From: Cupriavidus sp. P-10
Lineage (GTDB): Bacteria; Pseudomonadota; Gammaproteobacteria; Burkholderiales; Burkholderiaceae
Reading direction: 5' to 3'
DNA: 64,000 nt
NCBI RefSeq assembly: GCF_003402535.2
Contig: NZ_AP025170.1
Coordinates: 1,116,001 to 1,180,000, forward strand
Positions within the stretch are counted from its first letter, which is position 1; the number at the start of each line of letters is the position of its first letter. Shown here piece after piece: positions 48,755 through 58,672 of the stretch. A program made the translations under genes and the position numbers. Under the pieces are notes generated by a model. That model was given only the letters and a program-made list of their open reading frames with translations. It was not told where the DNA came from and ran no database searches.

Positions 48755-49870
48755 TCAGTTGGCCAGCGCGCGCCCGACGATCAGCGGATCGGCCTGGCCG
48801 ATGGCGGTGGTGTCCCGGTTGGCATACGGAAAGCGCGACAGGATGAAGCGCAGCGCATTCAGCCGCGCGCGCTTCTTGCAATCGGAGCGGATCACGGTCC
48901 AGGGTGCGTCGGCGGTGTCGGTATGCGCGAACATCGCCTCCTTGGCGTGCGTGTATTCGTCCCATTTGTCGAGCGAAGCAATGTCGACCGGGCTGAGCTT
49001 CCACTGCTTGAGCGGGTGGATCTCGCGCTCGCGGAAGCGGCGGCGCTGCTCTTTCTGGCTGACCGAGAACCAGAACTTGAACAGGTGGATGCCGCTGCGC
49101 ACCAGATGGCGCTCGAACTCAGGCGCCTGCTGCAGGAAGTCCTGGTACTCGCGCGGGGAGCAGAAGCCCATCACGTGCTCGACGCCGGCGCGGTTGTACC
49201 AGGAGCGGTCGAACAGCACGATTTCACCGGCGGCCGGCAGGTGCTGCACGTACCGCTGGAAATACCATTGGCCGCGTTCGGATTCCGTCGGTTTTTCCAA
49301 TGCCACGACGCGCGCGCCGCGCGGGTTCATGTGTTCCATGAAGCGTTTGATGGTGCCGCCCTTGCCGGCCGCGTCGCGGCCTTCGAACAGGATCAGCACG
49401 CGCTGCCCGGTCTCGCGCACCCAGGCCTGGAACTTGAGCAACTCGACCTGCAGGCGGTATTTCTGCTTTTCGTAATTGCGGCGCGACATCAGGTTCTGGT
49501 ACGGGTAGGCGCCGTCGCGCCAGCCGGCCGCGAGTTCGTCGTCGGGATGGCGCCGGCGGCCCGCCTGCCAGGTACCGGGGTCGCCCTCCAGGATGAGGCT
49601 GCGCAGCTGCGCGGCCTCATCCGGAGCGAGTCCGTCGAGCAGCGTGCGCATGGCGTCGAGCATGCTGGCGCCCTGGCCGGCGCGGCTGGCGAGAATGTCC
49701 TGCATGCTGCTGGCGGCCACCTGCACGGCAGCGTCGACGGCGCCGCTGACTTCATTGCGCTCGGCGGACAGGGCCGTATTGGTCGGCAGTACATCGCCGC
49801 GTGCGGCAGGGCGGCTACGGGCCTGCGAAGGGGTGCGGGGGTTGGCGGCAGGCGTGTCGCGATCGGTCAT
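48755..49870 (-). CDS. ppk2: Polyphosphate kinase 2
   Basis: Transfers phosphate between polyphosphate and nucleotides (NDP to NTP type or reverse); 371 residues. The PPK2 core starts near residue 125 with SRRNYEKQKYRLQVELLKFQ. Walker A is LFEGRDAAGKGGTIKRF, the lid region reads VALEKPTESERGQWYFQRY, and FDRSWYNRAGVEHVMGFC is the PPK2 signature. It is a one-domain enzyme. An N-terminal extension of about 100 residues is Ala/Arg-rich and then acidic-helical. GGAGG precedes the ATG. It follows the ydcH-like gene by 14 bp. Confidence 0.94.
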   Translation of the reverse strand: MTDRDTPAANPRTPSQARSRPAARGDVLPTNTALSAERNEVSGAVDAAVQVAASSMQDILASRAGQGASMLDAMRTLLDGLAPDEAAQLRSLILEGDPGTWQAGRRRHPDDELAAGWRDGAYPYQNLMSRRNYEKQKYRLQVELLKFQAWVRETGQRVLILFEGRDAAGKGGTIKRFMEHMNPRGARVVALEKPTESERGQWYFQRYVQHLPAAGEIVLFDRSWYNRAGVEHVMGFCSPREYQDFLQQAPEFERHLVRSGIHLFKFWFSVSQKEQRRRFREREIHPLKQWKLSPVDIASLDKWDEYTHAKEAMFAHTDTADAPWTVIRSDCKKRARLNALRFILSRFPYANRDTTAIGQADPLIVGRALAN

Positions 49871-49884
49871 CTGCGGTCCTCCGT

Positions 49885-50100
49885 TCAGGCCGCGCGCTGG
49901 CGGAGGATCCGGTAGAGCTGGTCCTTGATCTGCAGCTTTTCCTTCTTCAGCCGCTCGATCTCGAAGCCCGAGGACGGAACCAGTCCGGACTCCATGTTGT
50001 GGATCTCCTGGTCCAGCGCATTGTGGCGATGGAACAGGCGGGCGAAATGGGCGTCCTGCGTCTTCAGGAGCGAGATCTGGTCGCGGTATTCGGGAAACAT
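49885..50100 (-). CDS. YdcH family protein (DUF465)
   Basis: A 71-residue helical protein beginning MFPEYRDQISLLK and containing FHRHNALDQEIHNME and EIERLKKEKLQIKDQLYRIL, the DUF465 pattern. It is predicted to be an antiparallel coiled coil. GGAGA precedes the ATG. It is the first gene of the ydcH-ppk2-usp run on the minus strand. No function is established. Confidence 0.9.
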   Translation of the reverse strand: MFPEYRDQISLLKTQDAHFARLFHRHNALDQEIHNMESGLVPSSGFEIERLKKEKLQIKDQLYRILRQRAA

Positions 50101-50262
50101 GCGGGCTCTCCTCGGCTTGATCCGCGCGCACGGGGCGTGGCGCATGGATTCATTCTGGGGAGAGCAGGGCGGTGCGACCTTGACGCGGATCATGGTCGGC
50201 CGGGGCGGCGGGAAATATGCGACTAGTCTCTGCGCGCCGGCAAGCGCAGCAGCTGGAAAGCA

Positions 50263-50291
50263 AAACGCCCGCCGGGGCGCGGCGGGCGTTT
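50263..50291 (-). terminator. Intrinsic terminator after suhB
   Basis: An 11-bp stem AAACGCCCGCC / GGCGGGCGTTT with a 7-nt loop lies 35 bp beyond the suhB stop. On the minus strand the stem runs into TTTT. Confidence 0.8.
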
Positions 50292-50326
50292 GTGTTTGGC
50301 AATGCCCGTCAGGACATGCCGCGGAC

Positions 50327-51148
50327 TCAGGCAGTGGCCGGCTTGGCGTTGTCGAGCGAGTACCGCGACAGCAGTCGCACCATCTGGGCAAAAGCCTTGG
50401 GGTTGCCTGCGAGGACTTCGCCTTGCTCCATCTGGCGCGGCTCGCCGTTGTAGTTGCCAACCAGGCCGCCTGATTCCGTGATCAGCAGCATGCCGGCGGC
50501 CATGTCCCACGGCTTCAGGCCGCTCTCGAAGAAGCCATCCAGGCGGCCGCAGGCGACATAGGCCAGGTCCAGCGCGGCAGCACCCGGGCGGCGCAGGCCA
50601 GCGCAGCTGCGCGTCATCAGCGCGAAGATCTCGAGGTATTCTTCCAGGCCTTCCATGTCGCGGAAGGGGAAGCCGGTGCCGATCAGGCAGTCGGCCAGCT
50701 TGTCGCGGCGGGTCACGCGGATGCGGCGGTTGTTCAGGAAGGCGCCGGCGCCCTTGCTGGCGGTGAACAGCTCGTCGCGGGTCGGGTCGTAGACCACCGC
50801 CTGCACGGGCGTGCCACGGTGCAGCTGGGCGATCGAGACCGCGAACTGCGGGAAGCCGTGGATGAAGTTGGTGGTGCCGTCGAGCGGGTCGATGACCCAG
50901 GTGTATTCGTGGGCGTCTTCGCCCTCGGCCCAGGACTGGCCGGACTCTTCCGCTAGAATGGCGTGTTCCGGGTAGGCGGTGCGGATGATCTCGATGATCG
51001 CGGCTTCGGCGGCGCGGTCGACCTCGGTAACGAAATCGTTGTGTTGCTTGCGCGAGACGCGCACCAGATCGACGTCGAGCGACGCGCGGTTGATGATGGA
51101 TCCCGCCTTGCGGGCCGCCTTGACGGCGATATTGAGCATCGGATGCAT
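50327..51148 (-). CDS. suhB: Inositol-1-monophosphatase SuhB
   Basis: A 273-residue Mg-dependent inositol monophosphatase. In E. coli SuhB also joins the NusA/NusB antitermination complex on rRNA operons. Metal sites are [11 protein letters not shown] (Glu), [19 protein letters not shown] (the DPxDGTxN motif) and [12 protein letters not shown] (WDxAAG). The N-terminus [19 protein letters not shown] is typical. It is divergent from trmJ, as in many proteobacteria. Confidence 0.95.
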   Translation of the reverse strand: MHPMLNIAVKAARKAGSIINRASLDVDLVRVSRKQHNDFVTEVDRAAEAAIIEIIRTAYPEHAILAEESGQSWAEGEDAHEYTWVIDPLDGTTNFIHGFPQFAVSIAQLHRGTPVQAVVYDPTRDELFTASKGAGAFLNNRRIRVTRRDKLADCLIGTGFPFRDMEGLEEYLEIFALMTRSCAGLRRPGAAALDLAYVACGRLDGFFESGLKPWDMAAGMLLITESGGLVGNYNGEPRQMEQGEVLAGNPKAFAQMVRLLSRYSLDNAKPATA

Positions 51149-51342
51149 GAATCTCTCCAGGCCGGCTCACGAGGAAGCGGCGGGGTGCTCATGGCACCGC
51201 GCGCCCGCTCATGGGCAGCTGACAACACAACGGATTGTAGAAGAACGTCGGCCCGTCGCCGGTCTTGTGCAAAATGTGCCGCGAAGATCTCGCGGGCGAG
51301 CAAAAACCTGGCGCCGTGCCAAAGAAGAATCCCGAATTGTAT

Positions 51343-52191
51343 ATGAACCCGGCAAATGATACGAGCCAGCCCGCTGGCCGGCCTGATGCGTCACCCACGG
51401 CCGGCGCCGATGCCTTCGGGCGCGTGCGTTTCGTGCTGGTCGAGACCAGCCACCCGGGCAACGTCGGCTCGGTGGCGCGCGCGATCAAGACCATGGGCTT
51501 CGGCAGCCTGGTGCTGGTCTCGCCGCGCGAGCCTGACGTGCTGCGGCACGCCGATGCCATCGCCATGGCCAGCGGCGCCGACGATGTGCTGGCCGGTGCC
51601 GTCATCGTCGACCAGATCGACGCGGCGCTGGCCGGCGCGGCATTGACCGTAGCCATGACCGCGCGCCAGCGCGAGTTCGGCCCGCCCCGGCTGCTGCCGC
51701 GCGCCGCGGCAGCGCGCGCCTGCCAGACGCTGGCCGGCAGCGGCGACATTGCCTTTGTCTTCGGCAACGAGCGCTACGGCTTGCCTAACGAAGCGGTCGA
51801 GCGTTGCATGGCGGTCACCCATATCCCCGCCAACCCCGCATACACTTCGCTCAACCTGGCGCAGGCGGTGCAGCTGGTCGCCTACGAGATGCGGCTGGCG
51901 CTGCTGGACGCTGCTCCGGCCGGCGCGGCGGCGCCGGACGCGGGCGCCAATATCGGCTATGCTGGTGAGCCCGCCACGGCCGAGCAGGTCGAGGCCATGT
52001 TCGGACACCTGCAGTCGGGCCTGGAGGCAATCGGCTTTCTCGATCCCGCCAATCCGCGCAAGCTGATGACGCGGCTGCGGCGGCTGCTGGCCCGCAGCGG
52101 TCTGGAGCGCGAGGAAGTGAACATCCTGCGCGGCATCGCCAAGCACATGCTGATGACCCAGCGCCGGCCGGCACCGGACCGGAAAGAGTAA
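51343..52191 (+). CDS. trmJ: tRNA (cytidine/uridine-2'-O-)-methyltransferase TrmJ
   Basis: Methylates the 2'-OH of residue 32 in several tRNAs; 282 residues, a SPOUT-class knotted enzyme. Motif 1 is VETSHPGNVGSVARAIKTMG, motif 2 includes AFVFGNERYGLPNE, and motif 3 is IPANPAYTSLNLAQAVQ. The C-terminal domain carries RLRRLLARSGLEREEVNILRG. An Ala/Pro-rich N-terminal segment of about 25 residues precedes the domain. The ATG at 51343 has no clear ribosome-binding site. It is divergent from suhB and upstream of cysE. Confidence 0.94.
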   Translation: MNPANDTSQPAGRPDASPTAGADAFGRVRFVLVETSHPGNVGSVARAIKTMGFGSLVLVSPREPDVLRHADAIAMASGADDVLAGAVIVDQIDAALAGAALTVAMTARQREFGPPRLLPRAAAARACQTLAGSGDIAFVFGNERYGLPNEAVERCMAVTHIPANPAYTSLNLAQAVQLVAYEMRLALLDAAPAGAAAPDAGANIGYAGEPATAEQVEAMFGHLQSGLEAIGFLDPANPRKLMTRLRRLLARSGLEREEVNILRGIAKHMLMTQRRPAPDRKE

Positions 52192-52505
52192 GCGAGCAGA
52201 GGAGCAAGCACAGTGGCAGCAACCCGCGGCATTTCGAGGCTGGACGACGCAGGCGTACGCGGCAAGCGCGCACGCTGTCGGCCCGTCGCGGCGGGTTGGC
52301 GCGTGCCGGGGCGATGTTGATCGTCGCACTGCCGCTGCAAAATCCCTGACGGATCCGGGGCCAATGGCCGGCGCCAGAACGCCGGCCGCAAATCACTTAC
52401 ACTCCCTGATCCGTCTCCACCGGCCACCGACCTCGCCGGCGACCCTGCCCCAGGCGCAAGCCTTGCGTGGCGCGGCGCACGGCGCGGCAACACGACACGA
52501 CCAAG
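52192..52505 (+). other. 314-bp gap between trmJ and cysE
   Basis: I find no convincing gene. An 8-bp inverted repeat GGCCGGCG / CGCCGGCC is at 52366-52387, and a TACACT that could be a -10 for cysE follows near 52400, about 105 bp before its start. No terminator is evident after trmJ. Confidence 0.4.
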
Positions 52506-53249
52506 ATGTTCTCTCGCCTGAAGGAAGATATTGACACGATCATGCTGCGCGATCCCGCCGCGCGCAGCCGCCTCGAAGTCCTGACCTGCTACCCCGGCCT
52601 GCACGCCGTGGTTTTCCACCGCTTTGCACACGCGTGCTGGAACACGGGCTTCCATTGGCTGGGACGCTGGATCTCGCACTGGTCGCGTTTTTTGACCGGC
52701 ATCGAGATCCATCCGGCGGTGAAGCTGGGGCGCCGGGTGTTTATCGACCACGGCATGGGCGTGGTGATCGGCGAGACCGCCGAGATCGGCGATGACTGCA
52801 CCATCTACCAGGGCGTGACGCTGGGCGGCACCTCGCTGTACAAGGGCCAGAAGCGGCACCCGACGCTGGGCGCGAACGTGGTGGTGAGCGCGGGCGCCAA
52901 GGTGCTGGGCGGTTTCGTGGTGGGTGACGGCGCGCGCGTGGGCTCGAACGCGGTGGTGCTCAAGCCGGTGCCGCCTGGCGCGACCGCGGTGGGCATCCCG
53001 GCACGCATCATCCTGCCCGATGCGCCGGCGGCGCAGCAGGGCGCCAAGCAGGAGTTCTCGGCCTACGGCATCACGCCGAATGCGGACGATCCGGTGTCGC
53101 TGGCGCTCAAGAGCCTGATCGACAATGCCGCGCGCCAGCATGAGCGCATCGAGACCGTGCTGGCGGCGCTCGACCGGCTGGGCGAGCATCTGGAAAAAAC
53201 GCCGAACGATCGCTTCGATGCGAGCGAGTTGCGCAAGCTGATGAAGTAA
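52506..53249 (+). CDS. cysE: Serine O-acetyltransferase
   Basis: Acetylates serine with acetyl-CoA, the first step of cysteine synthesis; 247 residues. An N-terminal helical region ([21 protein letters not shown]) leads into the left-handed beta-helix. Active-site segments are [19 protein letters not shown] and [28 protein letters not shown] ends the helix. The shorter N-terminal domain (starting MFSRLKEDI) matches the IscR-linked NifP/CysE branch. The ATG at 52506 is chosen over a GTG at 52467 on this basis. A terminator follows. Confidence 0.95.
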   Translation: MFSRLKEDIDTIMLRDPAARSRLEVLTCYPGLHAVVFHRFAHACWNTGFHWLGRWISHWSRFLTGIEIHPAVKLGRRVFIDHGMGVVIGETAEIGDDCTIYQGVTLGGTSLYKGQKRHPTLGANVVVSAGAKVLGGFVVGDGARVGSNAVVLKPVPPGATAVGIPARIILPDAPAAQQGAKQEFSAYGITPNADDPVSLALKSLIDNAARQHERIETVLAALDRLGEHLEKTPNDRFDASELRKLMK

Positions 53250-53259
53250 AAGGAAGAAG

Positions 53260-53284
53260 GCGGCCGGCAACGGCCGCTTTTTTT
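53260..53284 (+). terminator. Intrinsic terminator after cysE
   Basis: A 7-bp GC stem GCGGCCG / CGGCCGC with a GCAA tetraloop is followed by seven T (53278-53284). Confidence 0.92.
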
Positions 53285-53297
53285 CTGAGGCGCGATC

Positions 53298-54095
53298 TCA
53301 GTCAGTCTGCGGCAGCAGCCGGAATCCGCCGCCGTCGAGCTGCAGCACGGCCGCGCGCGGATGGCGCCCGTCCAGGTCCCAGTCAGTCAGCACCCAGCGC
53401 ACGCCGGCATCGTCTTCGTGGCGCGCCGGGCGATGGGTGTGGCCATGCACCATCAACCTCGCGCCGGCCATGCCAAAGAGTTCGGCCGCGGCGGCGGGCG
53501 CCACGTCGCCGTAGACCATCCGAACGCCATTGCCCGAGGCGGCCTGGCGTGCGCGGTTGCCTTCGCTGTCCGCGCGCAATTTCTGCGCGATCCCCAATCG
53601 CGTACGCAGCGGCAGCGCCAGGAACAGCCGCTGCACCCAGCGCTTGCGGGTCCAGCGGCGGAAACGGTTGTAGCGCTCGTCGTCGATGCACAGCATGTCA
53701 CCGTGGCTGAGCACCACGCGCTGGCCGGAGCAATCGATCACCGTGGGGTCGGGCAGGAGCTTCGCGCCCGCGGCGGCAGCAAAGCGTGCGCCAAGCAGGA
53801 AGTCGCGGTTGCCGTGCATCAGGTAGACGGCAACACCGCGCGCGGCCAGCGCGCGCAGGGCGCCGGCCACGCGTTGTGCGAACGGCGAGTCGGTTTCCTC
53901 GTCGCCGATCCAGAATTCAAAGAAATCGCCCAGGATGAACAGCGTGCGCGCGTCGTGTGCCGCGCGCTCGAGCGCGCGCTCGAAGGCTGCCAGCGTGCGC
54001 GGCATGCCGGGCGTGAGATGGAGGTCTGAAATGAACCACGCCGGCGCCTGTACCTCGAAGGGACCGGCCACCGGCGTGCGGGGGATTGCGGTCAT
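53298..54095 (-). CDS. lpxH: UDP-2,3-diacylglucosamine diphosphatase
   Basis: Hydrolyses UDP-2,3-diacylglucosamine to lipid X in lipid A synthesis, at the cytoplasmic face of the inner membrane; 265 residues. Calcineurin-like metal motifs are FISDLHLT, LGDFFEFWIGDEE, MHGNRDFLLG, LSHGDMLC and VHGHTHRPARH. The insertion with RRWTRKRWVQRLFLALP is the family's membrane/substrate cap. The ATG at 54095 excludes a GC-rich upstream extension. It is on the same strand as two cyclophilins upstream, as in many beta- and gammaproteobacteria. Confidence 0.95.
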   Translation of the reverse strand: MTAIPRTPVAGPFEVQAPAWFISDLHLTPGMPRTLAAFERALERAAHDARTLFILGDFFEFWIGDEETDSPFAQRVAGALRALAARGVAVYLMHGNRDFLLGARFAAAAGAKLLPDPTVIDCSGQRVVLSHGDMLCIDDERYNRFRRWTRKRWVQRLFLALPLRTRLGIAQKLRADSEGNRARQAASGNGVRMVYGDVAPAAAAELFGMAGARLMVHGHTHRPARHEDDAGVRWVLTDWDLDGRHPRAAVLQLDGGGFRLLPQTD

Positions 54096-54188
54096 GCGCG
54101 GGGTCGGGAAGAAGATGCCGGCAGGGCCGGGCGCGCGTAACCGCAATCAGGGGGCATGGCTTGCTCGACGCTTTAGTCGGCGCGTTAG

Positions 54189-54216
54189 TCGACGATTACT
54201 CGACGATTACTCGACG
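54189..54216. repeat. Tandem 11-bp repeat over the ppiB stop codon
   Basis: TCGACGATTAC occurs twice back to back (54189-54199, 54200-54210), and a third copy begins at 54211. The second copy contains the ppiB stop codon (TTA on this strand at 54207-54209). Degenerate copies continue to about 54164, away from the gene. Confidence 0.75.
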
Positions 54217-54707
54217 ACGGTAGCCTTCTCGATCACCACGTCTTCCAGCGGCACGTCCTGGTGGAAGCCCGAGCTGCCGGTGCGCACGCCCTTGATCTGG
54301 TCGACCACATCGGTGCCTTCCACCACCTTGCCGAACACGGCGTAGCCGAAGCCCTGCGGCGTCGGTGAGGTGAAGTTCAGGAAGTCGTTGTCGACCACGT
54401 TGATGAAGAACTGCGCGGTGGCCGAGTGGGGCGCGTTGGTGCGTGCCATGGCCACGGTGTAGCGGTCGTTCTTCAGGCCGTTGCCGGCTTCGTTCTCGAT
54501 CGGTGCGTCGGTGCCCTTTTGCTTCATGCCGGGCTCGAAGCCGCCACCCTGGACCATGAAGTTCTTGATCACGCGGTGGAAGATGGTGTTGTCATAGTGG
54601 CCCTTGCGGACGTACGACAGGAAATTCTCGACCGATTTCGGCGCCTTCTCGGCGTCGAGTTCGATGACGATGACACCCTGGTTGGTTTGGAGTTGGACCT
54701 TGGACAT
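54207..54707 (-). CDS. ppiB: Cytoplasmic peptidyl-prolyl cis-trans isomerase B (cyclophilin)
   Basis: A 166-residue cyclophilin without signal peptide. Catalytic segments are [19 protein letters not shown] (Arg and Phe of the active site), [21 protein letters not shown] and [19 protein letters not shown]. It matches E. coli PpiB in length (164). Its stop codon lies in a tandemly repeated 11-bp unit. A paralogue with signal peptide is 20 bp upstream. Confidence 0.95.
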   Translation of the reverse strand: MSKVQLQTNQGVIVIELDAEKAPKSVENFLSYVRKGHYDNTIFHRVIKNFMVQGGGFEPGMKQKGTDAPIENEAGNGLKNDRYTVAMARTNAPHSATAQFFINVVDNDFLNFTSPTPQGFGYAVFGKVVEGTDVVDQIKGVRTGSSGFHQDVPLEDVVIEKATVVE

Positions 54708-54727
54708 GGTTTCCTCTGTACGGTGTG

Positions 54728-55312
54728 TTATTTGACGACAGTGGCCGACTCGATCACGATCGGCGAGGCCGGCACATTGCGCATGGGGCCGTAGGCCGTG
54801 GTCGGCACGGTCTTGATCTTGTCGATCGTGTCCATGCCTTCCACCACCTTGCCGAAGACTGCGTAGCCGTTGCCGTCCGGCTGCGGGTAGTCGAGACTCG
54901 GATTATCCACCACATTGACGAAGAACTGCGCGGTGGCCGAATCGGGGTTGCTGGTGCGCGCCATGGCCAGCGTGCCGGCCTTGTTCTTCAGGCCGCCGCG
55001 GGCTTCCAGCGGGATCGGCGCACGCGTGGGCTTTTCCTTCATGTCGCGGTCGAAGCCGCCGCCCTGCACCATGAAGCCGTTGATCACGCGGTGGAAGATG
55101 GTGCCGCTATAGAAGCCGCTCTTCACGTATTCCAGGAAGTTGGCCACGGTCTTGGGGGCCACGTCCGGGTACAGCTCGACCGTGAACTTGCCGGCGCTGG
55201 TGACGAACTGGACGCGCTCGGCGGCCTTTTGCTGCGCCAGCGCGCTGAACGACGACAACGCGAGGGCACCGGCGGTCAGCGCGGCGAGGGCGATGCGACG
55301 GGAACGGATCAT
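54728..55312 (-). CDS. ppiA: Periplasmic peptidyl-prolyl cis-trans isomerase A (cyclophilin)
   Basis: A 194-residue cyclophilin with a cleavable signal peptide ([20 protein letters not shown], then SFSALAQQ). Active-site segments are [19 protein letters not shown] and [26 protein letters not shown] precedes the ATG at 55312. It is highly similar to the adjacent PpiB, suggesting an old tandem duplication in which one copy kept an export signal. Confidence 0.93.
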   Translation of the reverse strand: MIRSRRIALAALTAGALALSSFSALAQQKAAERVQFVTSAGKFTVELYPDVAPKTVANFLEYVKSGFYSGTIFHRVINGFMVQGGGFDRDMKEKPTRAPIPLEARGGLKNKAGTLAMARTSNPDSATAQFFVNVVDNPSLDYPQPDGNGYAVFGKVVEGMDTIDKIKTVPTTAYGPMRNVPASPIVIESATVVK

Positions 55313-55383
55313 GGATGGAACTCCGGTAAGTCGGGATTCAAATGGTCCGGGCGCATCGCGCCCGGACATTCTTGGCAGGGGCG

Positions 55384-56139
55384 TCAGTTGGCCGCCGGGG
55401 CGCTGGCCGGGGCCGGGCGCTGTGCCGGAGCCGGCTTGCGGGTGCCGGCCGCGGGCCCGGTCGTGCCGGTCGTGCCCGTCGCCGCGGGCGTGCCGGTGGC
55501 TGCCTCCGGGCGCAACTGGCGCAGCCCGGCGCTGGCGCGGGTATCGGCCGGGTTGCGGCGCAGCGCCTCGGCATAGGACTGCTCGGCCAGGCGGCGGTAG
55601 ACGTCGCCCAGGTTGGTGTAGGCAATGGCAAAGGCCGGTTTGACCTCGGTGGCCAGCAGCAGTTCGGCCTCGGCGCGCTTCAGGTCGCCGCGCTTGGCAT
55701 AGAGCAGCGCCAGGTTGTTGTGGGGCTCTGGCAGTTCGGGGAAGTCCGCGGCCATTTCCGTGAAGGCCTGGATGGCGGCGTCCTCGCGCCCGGACTGCGC
55801 CAGCGCCCAGGCGCGCTGGAAGCGGGCCTGCGCATTGCGCGGATTGGCCGCGATCACGCGGTCGAAGCCCTTGATGGCGTCGTCATAGCGGCGCGCGTTG
55901 GCGGCCTGCTGGGCCTGGGTCATGCCGGGGTCGGTTGAACGGATGCCATCCACCGGCGATGTGGGCGCGGGCAGCGACAACGGTCCGTGCTGGGCCTGCG
56001 CGGGGCCGGCCAGCGCGGCGGCAAGCGCCAGGACGGCCGCGGCGGCCAGTGCCGGACGCGGGCGGAGCGGGCGTGCAAGGGCGGCGGGGGACGCGGCGGG
56101 GAGCGCGGCGATAGGCGAGGAGGGCAGCAGCAGGCTCAT
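55384..56139 (-). CDS. Secreted tetratricopeptide repeat protein
   Basis: A 251-residue protein. The N-terminal region has an Ala-rich hydrophobic segment (ALAAAAVLALAAALAGPAQA) with a likely signal cleavage at AQAQ. Three to four TPR units follow: ARRYDDAIKGFDRVIAANPR, GREDAAIQAFTEMAADFPE, GDLKRAEAELLLATEVKPA and NLGDVYRRLAEQSYAEALRR. A Thr/Ala/Pro-rich tail ends the protein. A minus-strand -10 TATAAC at 56153-56158 supports the ATG at 56139 rather than 56169. It probably acts as a periplasmic scaffold; partners unknown. Confidence 0.85.
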   Translation of the reverse strand: MSLLLPSSPIAALPAASPAALARPLRPRPALAAAAVLALAAALAGPAQAQHGPLSLPAPTSPVDGIRSTDPGMTQAQQAANARRYDDAIKGFDRVIAANPRNAQARFQRAWALAQSGREDAAIQAFTEMAADFPELPEPHNNLALLYAKRGDLKRAEAELLLATEVKPAFAIAYTNLGDVYRRLAEQSYAEALRRNPADTRASAGLRQLRPEAATGTPAATGTTGTTGPAAGTRKPAPAQRPAPASAPAAN

Positions 56140-56344
56140 TGAAGACGGGTCCGTTATACTCGGCGGCATTCTAGCAAAGCGGCACGGCCGGCACTAAAGC
56201 CATGGCCCGGGCAAGCGTCGGCAAGCGCCGGCGGCCGCGGCAAATCCCCCGGCGCGCGGCCTACCGGCACATCGCCTTCCGGTAAGATATGGGGCGCGGC
56301 GGAATTGCGCCAGTGCCGCCTCCCCCGACCATTCACTTCGTTTC

Positions 56345-57733
56345 ATGCAGCCTCTGAACATCTACAACACGCTCGCGCGTGAGAAGCAGCCATTCGTGCC
56401 CATCGAACCCGGCAAGGTCCGCATGTATGTCTGCGGCATGACGGTGTACGACTACTGCCACGTCGGCCACGCGCGCGTGATGGTGGTGTTCGACATGGTG
56501 CACCGCTGGCTGCGTGCCGCCGGTTACGAGGTGACATATGTACAGAACATTACGGATATCGACGACAAGATCATCCGCCGCGCCGCCGAGAACGGCGAAA
56601 CCATCGGCGCGCTGACCACGCGCTTCATCCAGTACATGCACGAGGACGCCGCCGCGCTGGGCGTGATCCGTCCCGACCACGAGCCGCGCGCGACCGACTA
56701 CGTGCCGCAGATGCTTGACATGATCGGCAAGCTGGAGGCGAGGGGGCTGGCCTACCAGGCGAGCGATGGCGACGTGAATTACTCGGTGCGCAAGTTTGAC
56801 GGCTACGGCAAGTTGTCCGGCAAGTCGCTGGAAGACCTGCGCGCGGGCGAGCGCGTCAGTGCCAACGACGCCAAGCAGGACCCGCTCGACTTCGTGCTGT
56901 GGAAGTCCGCCAAGACCAGCGAGCCGCCCGAGACCAAGTGGGACTCTAAGTGGGGTAGCGGCCGCCCGGGCTGGCACATTGAATGCTCCGCCATGAGCTG
57001 CGCGCTGCTGGGCGAGCATTTCGACATCCATGGTGGCGGGGCGGATTTGCAGTTCCCGCACCATGAGAACGAGATCGCGCAATCGGAAGGGGCCAGCGGC
57101 AAGCCGTTCGTCAACATGTGGATGCACAACGGTTTCGTGCGCATCAACGACGAAAAAATGTCCAAGTCGCTCGGCAATTTCTTCACGATCCGCGAAGTGC
57201 TGAAGGCGTACGACGCCGAGGTCGTGCGCTTCTTCATCCTGCGCGCGCACTACCGCAGCCCGCTGAACTACAGCGACGCGCACCTGGACGACGCGCGCCA
57301 TGCGCTGACGCGCCTGTACACCGCACTGAAGGACACGCAGCCCGGCGGCTGCGCGGTCGACTGGGAAGAGCCGCACGCGAAGCGCTTCGCCGAAGCCATG
57401 GGCGATGACTTCAACACGCCGATCGCGATGTCGGTGCTGTTCGACCTGGCCAGCGAGATCAACCGCACCGGCTCCACCGCCGCCGCGCGCCAGCTCAAGG
57501 GGCTGGCCGGCACGCTGGGGCTGCTCGAGCGCGATCCGCATACCTTCCTGCAGGGCGGCAAGTCCGAGGACGGCCCCGGCGCGGAAGAAATCGAAGCCAG
57601 CATCGCCGCGCGCAAGGCCGCCAAGGCCGAGCGCAACTTCGCCGAAGCCGACCGCATCCGCGCTGAACTGCTTGCCGCCGGCATCGTGCTGGAAGACAAG
57701 CCGGGTGGTGCGACCGAGTGGAGGCGTGCTTGA
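56345..57733 (+). CDS. cysS: Cysteinyl-tRNA synthetase
   Basis: Charges tRNA-Cys; 462 residues, class I. The HIGH-like motif is in [12 protein letters not shown] (about 35-45), preceded by the zinc ligand in [22 protein letters not shown] and [20 protein letters not shown] carry further zinc ligands. KMSKSLGNF is the KMSKS loop at about 272. A TAAGAT 57 bp upstream could be the -10. The downstream glycosylase overlaps its stop. Confidence 0.97.
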   Translation: MQPLNIYNTLAREKQPFVPIEPGKVRMYVCGMTVYDYCHVGHARVMVVFDMVHRWLRAAGYEVTYVQNITDIDDKIIRRAAENGETIGALTTRFIQYMHEDAAALGVIRPDHEPRATDYVPQMLDMIGKLEARGLAYQASDGDVNYSVRKFDGYGKLSGKSLEDLRAGERVSANDAKQDPLDFVLWKSAKTSEPPETKWDSKWGSGRPGWHIECSAMSCALLGEHFDIHGGGADLQFPHHENEIAQSEGASGKPFVNMWMHNGFVRINDEKMSKSLGNFFTIREVLKAYDAEVVRFFILRAHYRSPLNYSDAHLDDARHALTRLYTALKDTQPGGCAVDWEEPHAKRFAEAMGDDFNTPIAMSVLFDLASEINRTGSTAAARQLKGLAGTLGLLERDPHTFLQGGKSEDGPGAEEIEASIAARKAAKAERNFAEADRIRAELLAAGIVLEDKPGGATEWRRA

Positions 57734-58557
57734 ACGCTGCCGCGCGCAAGCCTGTCAACGCCACCGTGCCGGCAGCCGCCGGCCGGTCGAAGGCGTCCGG
57801 CCCGCGTCCGGCCAAGGCAGGCGCCAGCGAGGCACCGCTGCCCGACGGCAAGTCGGCGGCCAAGTCCACGCGCAACGCCAAGGCAGTGCTGCCCGAGGCC
57901 GACGCGGTACCGCTGCAGGTCGAGACAGTCATCGACGCGGTCCGGCCCGCCTATTGGGACGAGGCCTGCGCCGACCTGATGAAGCGCGACCGCATCCTGC
58001 GCAAGATGATTCCGACCTACGGCCCCGCGCACCTGGTGTCGCGCGGCGATCCGTTCGTCACGCTGGCGCGCGCCGTGGTGGGCCAGCAGATCTCGGTCAA
58101 GGCGGCGCAGTCGGTATGGGAGCGCCTGCACGCGGCCTGCCCCAGGCTGACGCCGGCACAGTTCCTGCGGGCGGGCACCGAGAAGCTGGCCGGCTGCGGA
58201 TTGTCCAAGCGCAAGGCGGAATACATGATCGACCTGGCCGACCACTTCAAGGCAGGCCGGGTGCACGTGGCCGAATGGGCGCAGATGGACGACGAAGCGG
58301 TGATCGCGGAGCTGACGCAGATCCGCGGCATCGGCCGCTGGACGGCCGAGATGTTCCTGATGTTCAACCTGATGCGTCCCAACGTGCTGCCACTCGACGA
58401 CATCGGCCTGATCAATGCAATTTCCGCCAACTATTTCAGCGGCGAACCGGTCACGCGCAGCGAGGCGCGCGAGGTGGCGGCCAACTGGGAGCCGTGGCGG
58501 ACGGTGGCAACCTGGTATATGTGGCGTAGTCAGGACCCGTTGCCTGTGACGTACTAG
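57730..58557 (+). CDS. AlkA-type DNA-3-methyladenine glycosylase
   Basis: A 275-residue HhH-GPD DNA glycosylase that removes alkylated bases. The helix-hairpin-helix is [20 protein letters not shown], and the catalytic Asp is in [29 protein letters not shown] is the typical GQQ-IS segment. An N-terminal tail of about 60 residues is Ala/Lys/Pro-rich and probably disordered. A TTG start at 57730 overlaps the cysS stop (TTGA) and has GGAGG 5 nt upstream; GTG at 57718 is the alternative. It lacks the E. coli AlkA N-terminal domain. Confidence 0.9.
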   Translation: MNAAARKPVNATVPAAAGRSKASGPRPAKAGASEAPLPDGKSAAKSTRNAKAVLPEADAVPLQVETVIDAVRPAYWDEACADLMKRDRILRKMIPTYGPAHLVSRGDPFVTLARAVVGQQISVKAAQSVWERLHAACPRLTPAQFLRAGTEKLAGCGLSKRKAEYMIDLADHFKAGRVHVAEWAQMDDEAVIAELTQIRGIGRWTAEMFLMFNLMRPNVLPLDDIGLINAISANYFSGEPVTRSEAREVAANWEPWRTVATWYMWRSQDPLPVTY

Positions 58558-58634
58558 GCATCGGAACAATAAAATTCAGAAGCAGGTGCATTGCAGGCTA
58601 TCTGGCAGGCGCTAAGATAGCGGCCAAATTCCGG

Positions 58635-58640
58635 TAGAAT
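58635..58640 (+). promoter_or_regulatory. Possible -10 element for accA
   Basis: TAGAAT, preceded by CGG, lies 32 bp upstream of the accA ATG. The -35 is unclear. Confidence 0.35.
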
Positions 58641-58672
58641 GCGCCCCTTCACAGACAGGTACGTGTGATTTT

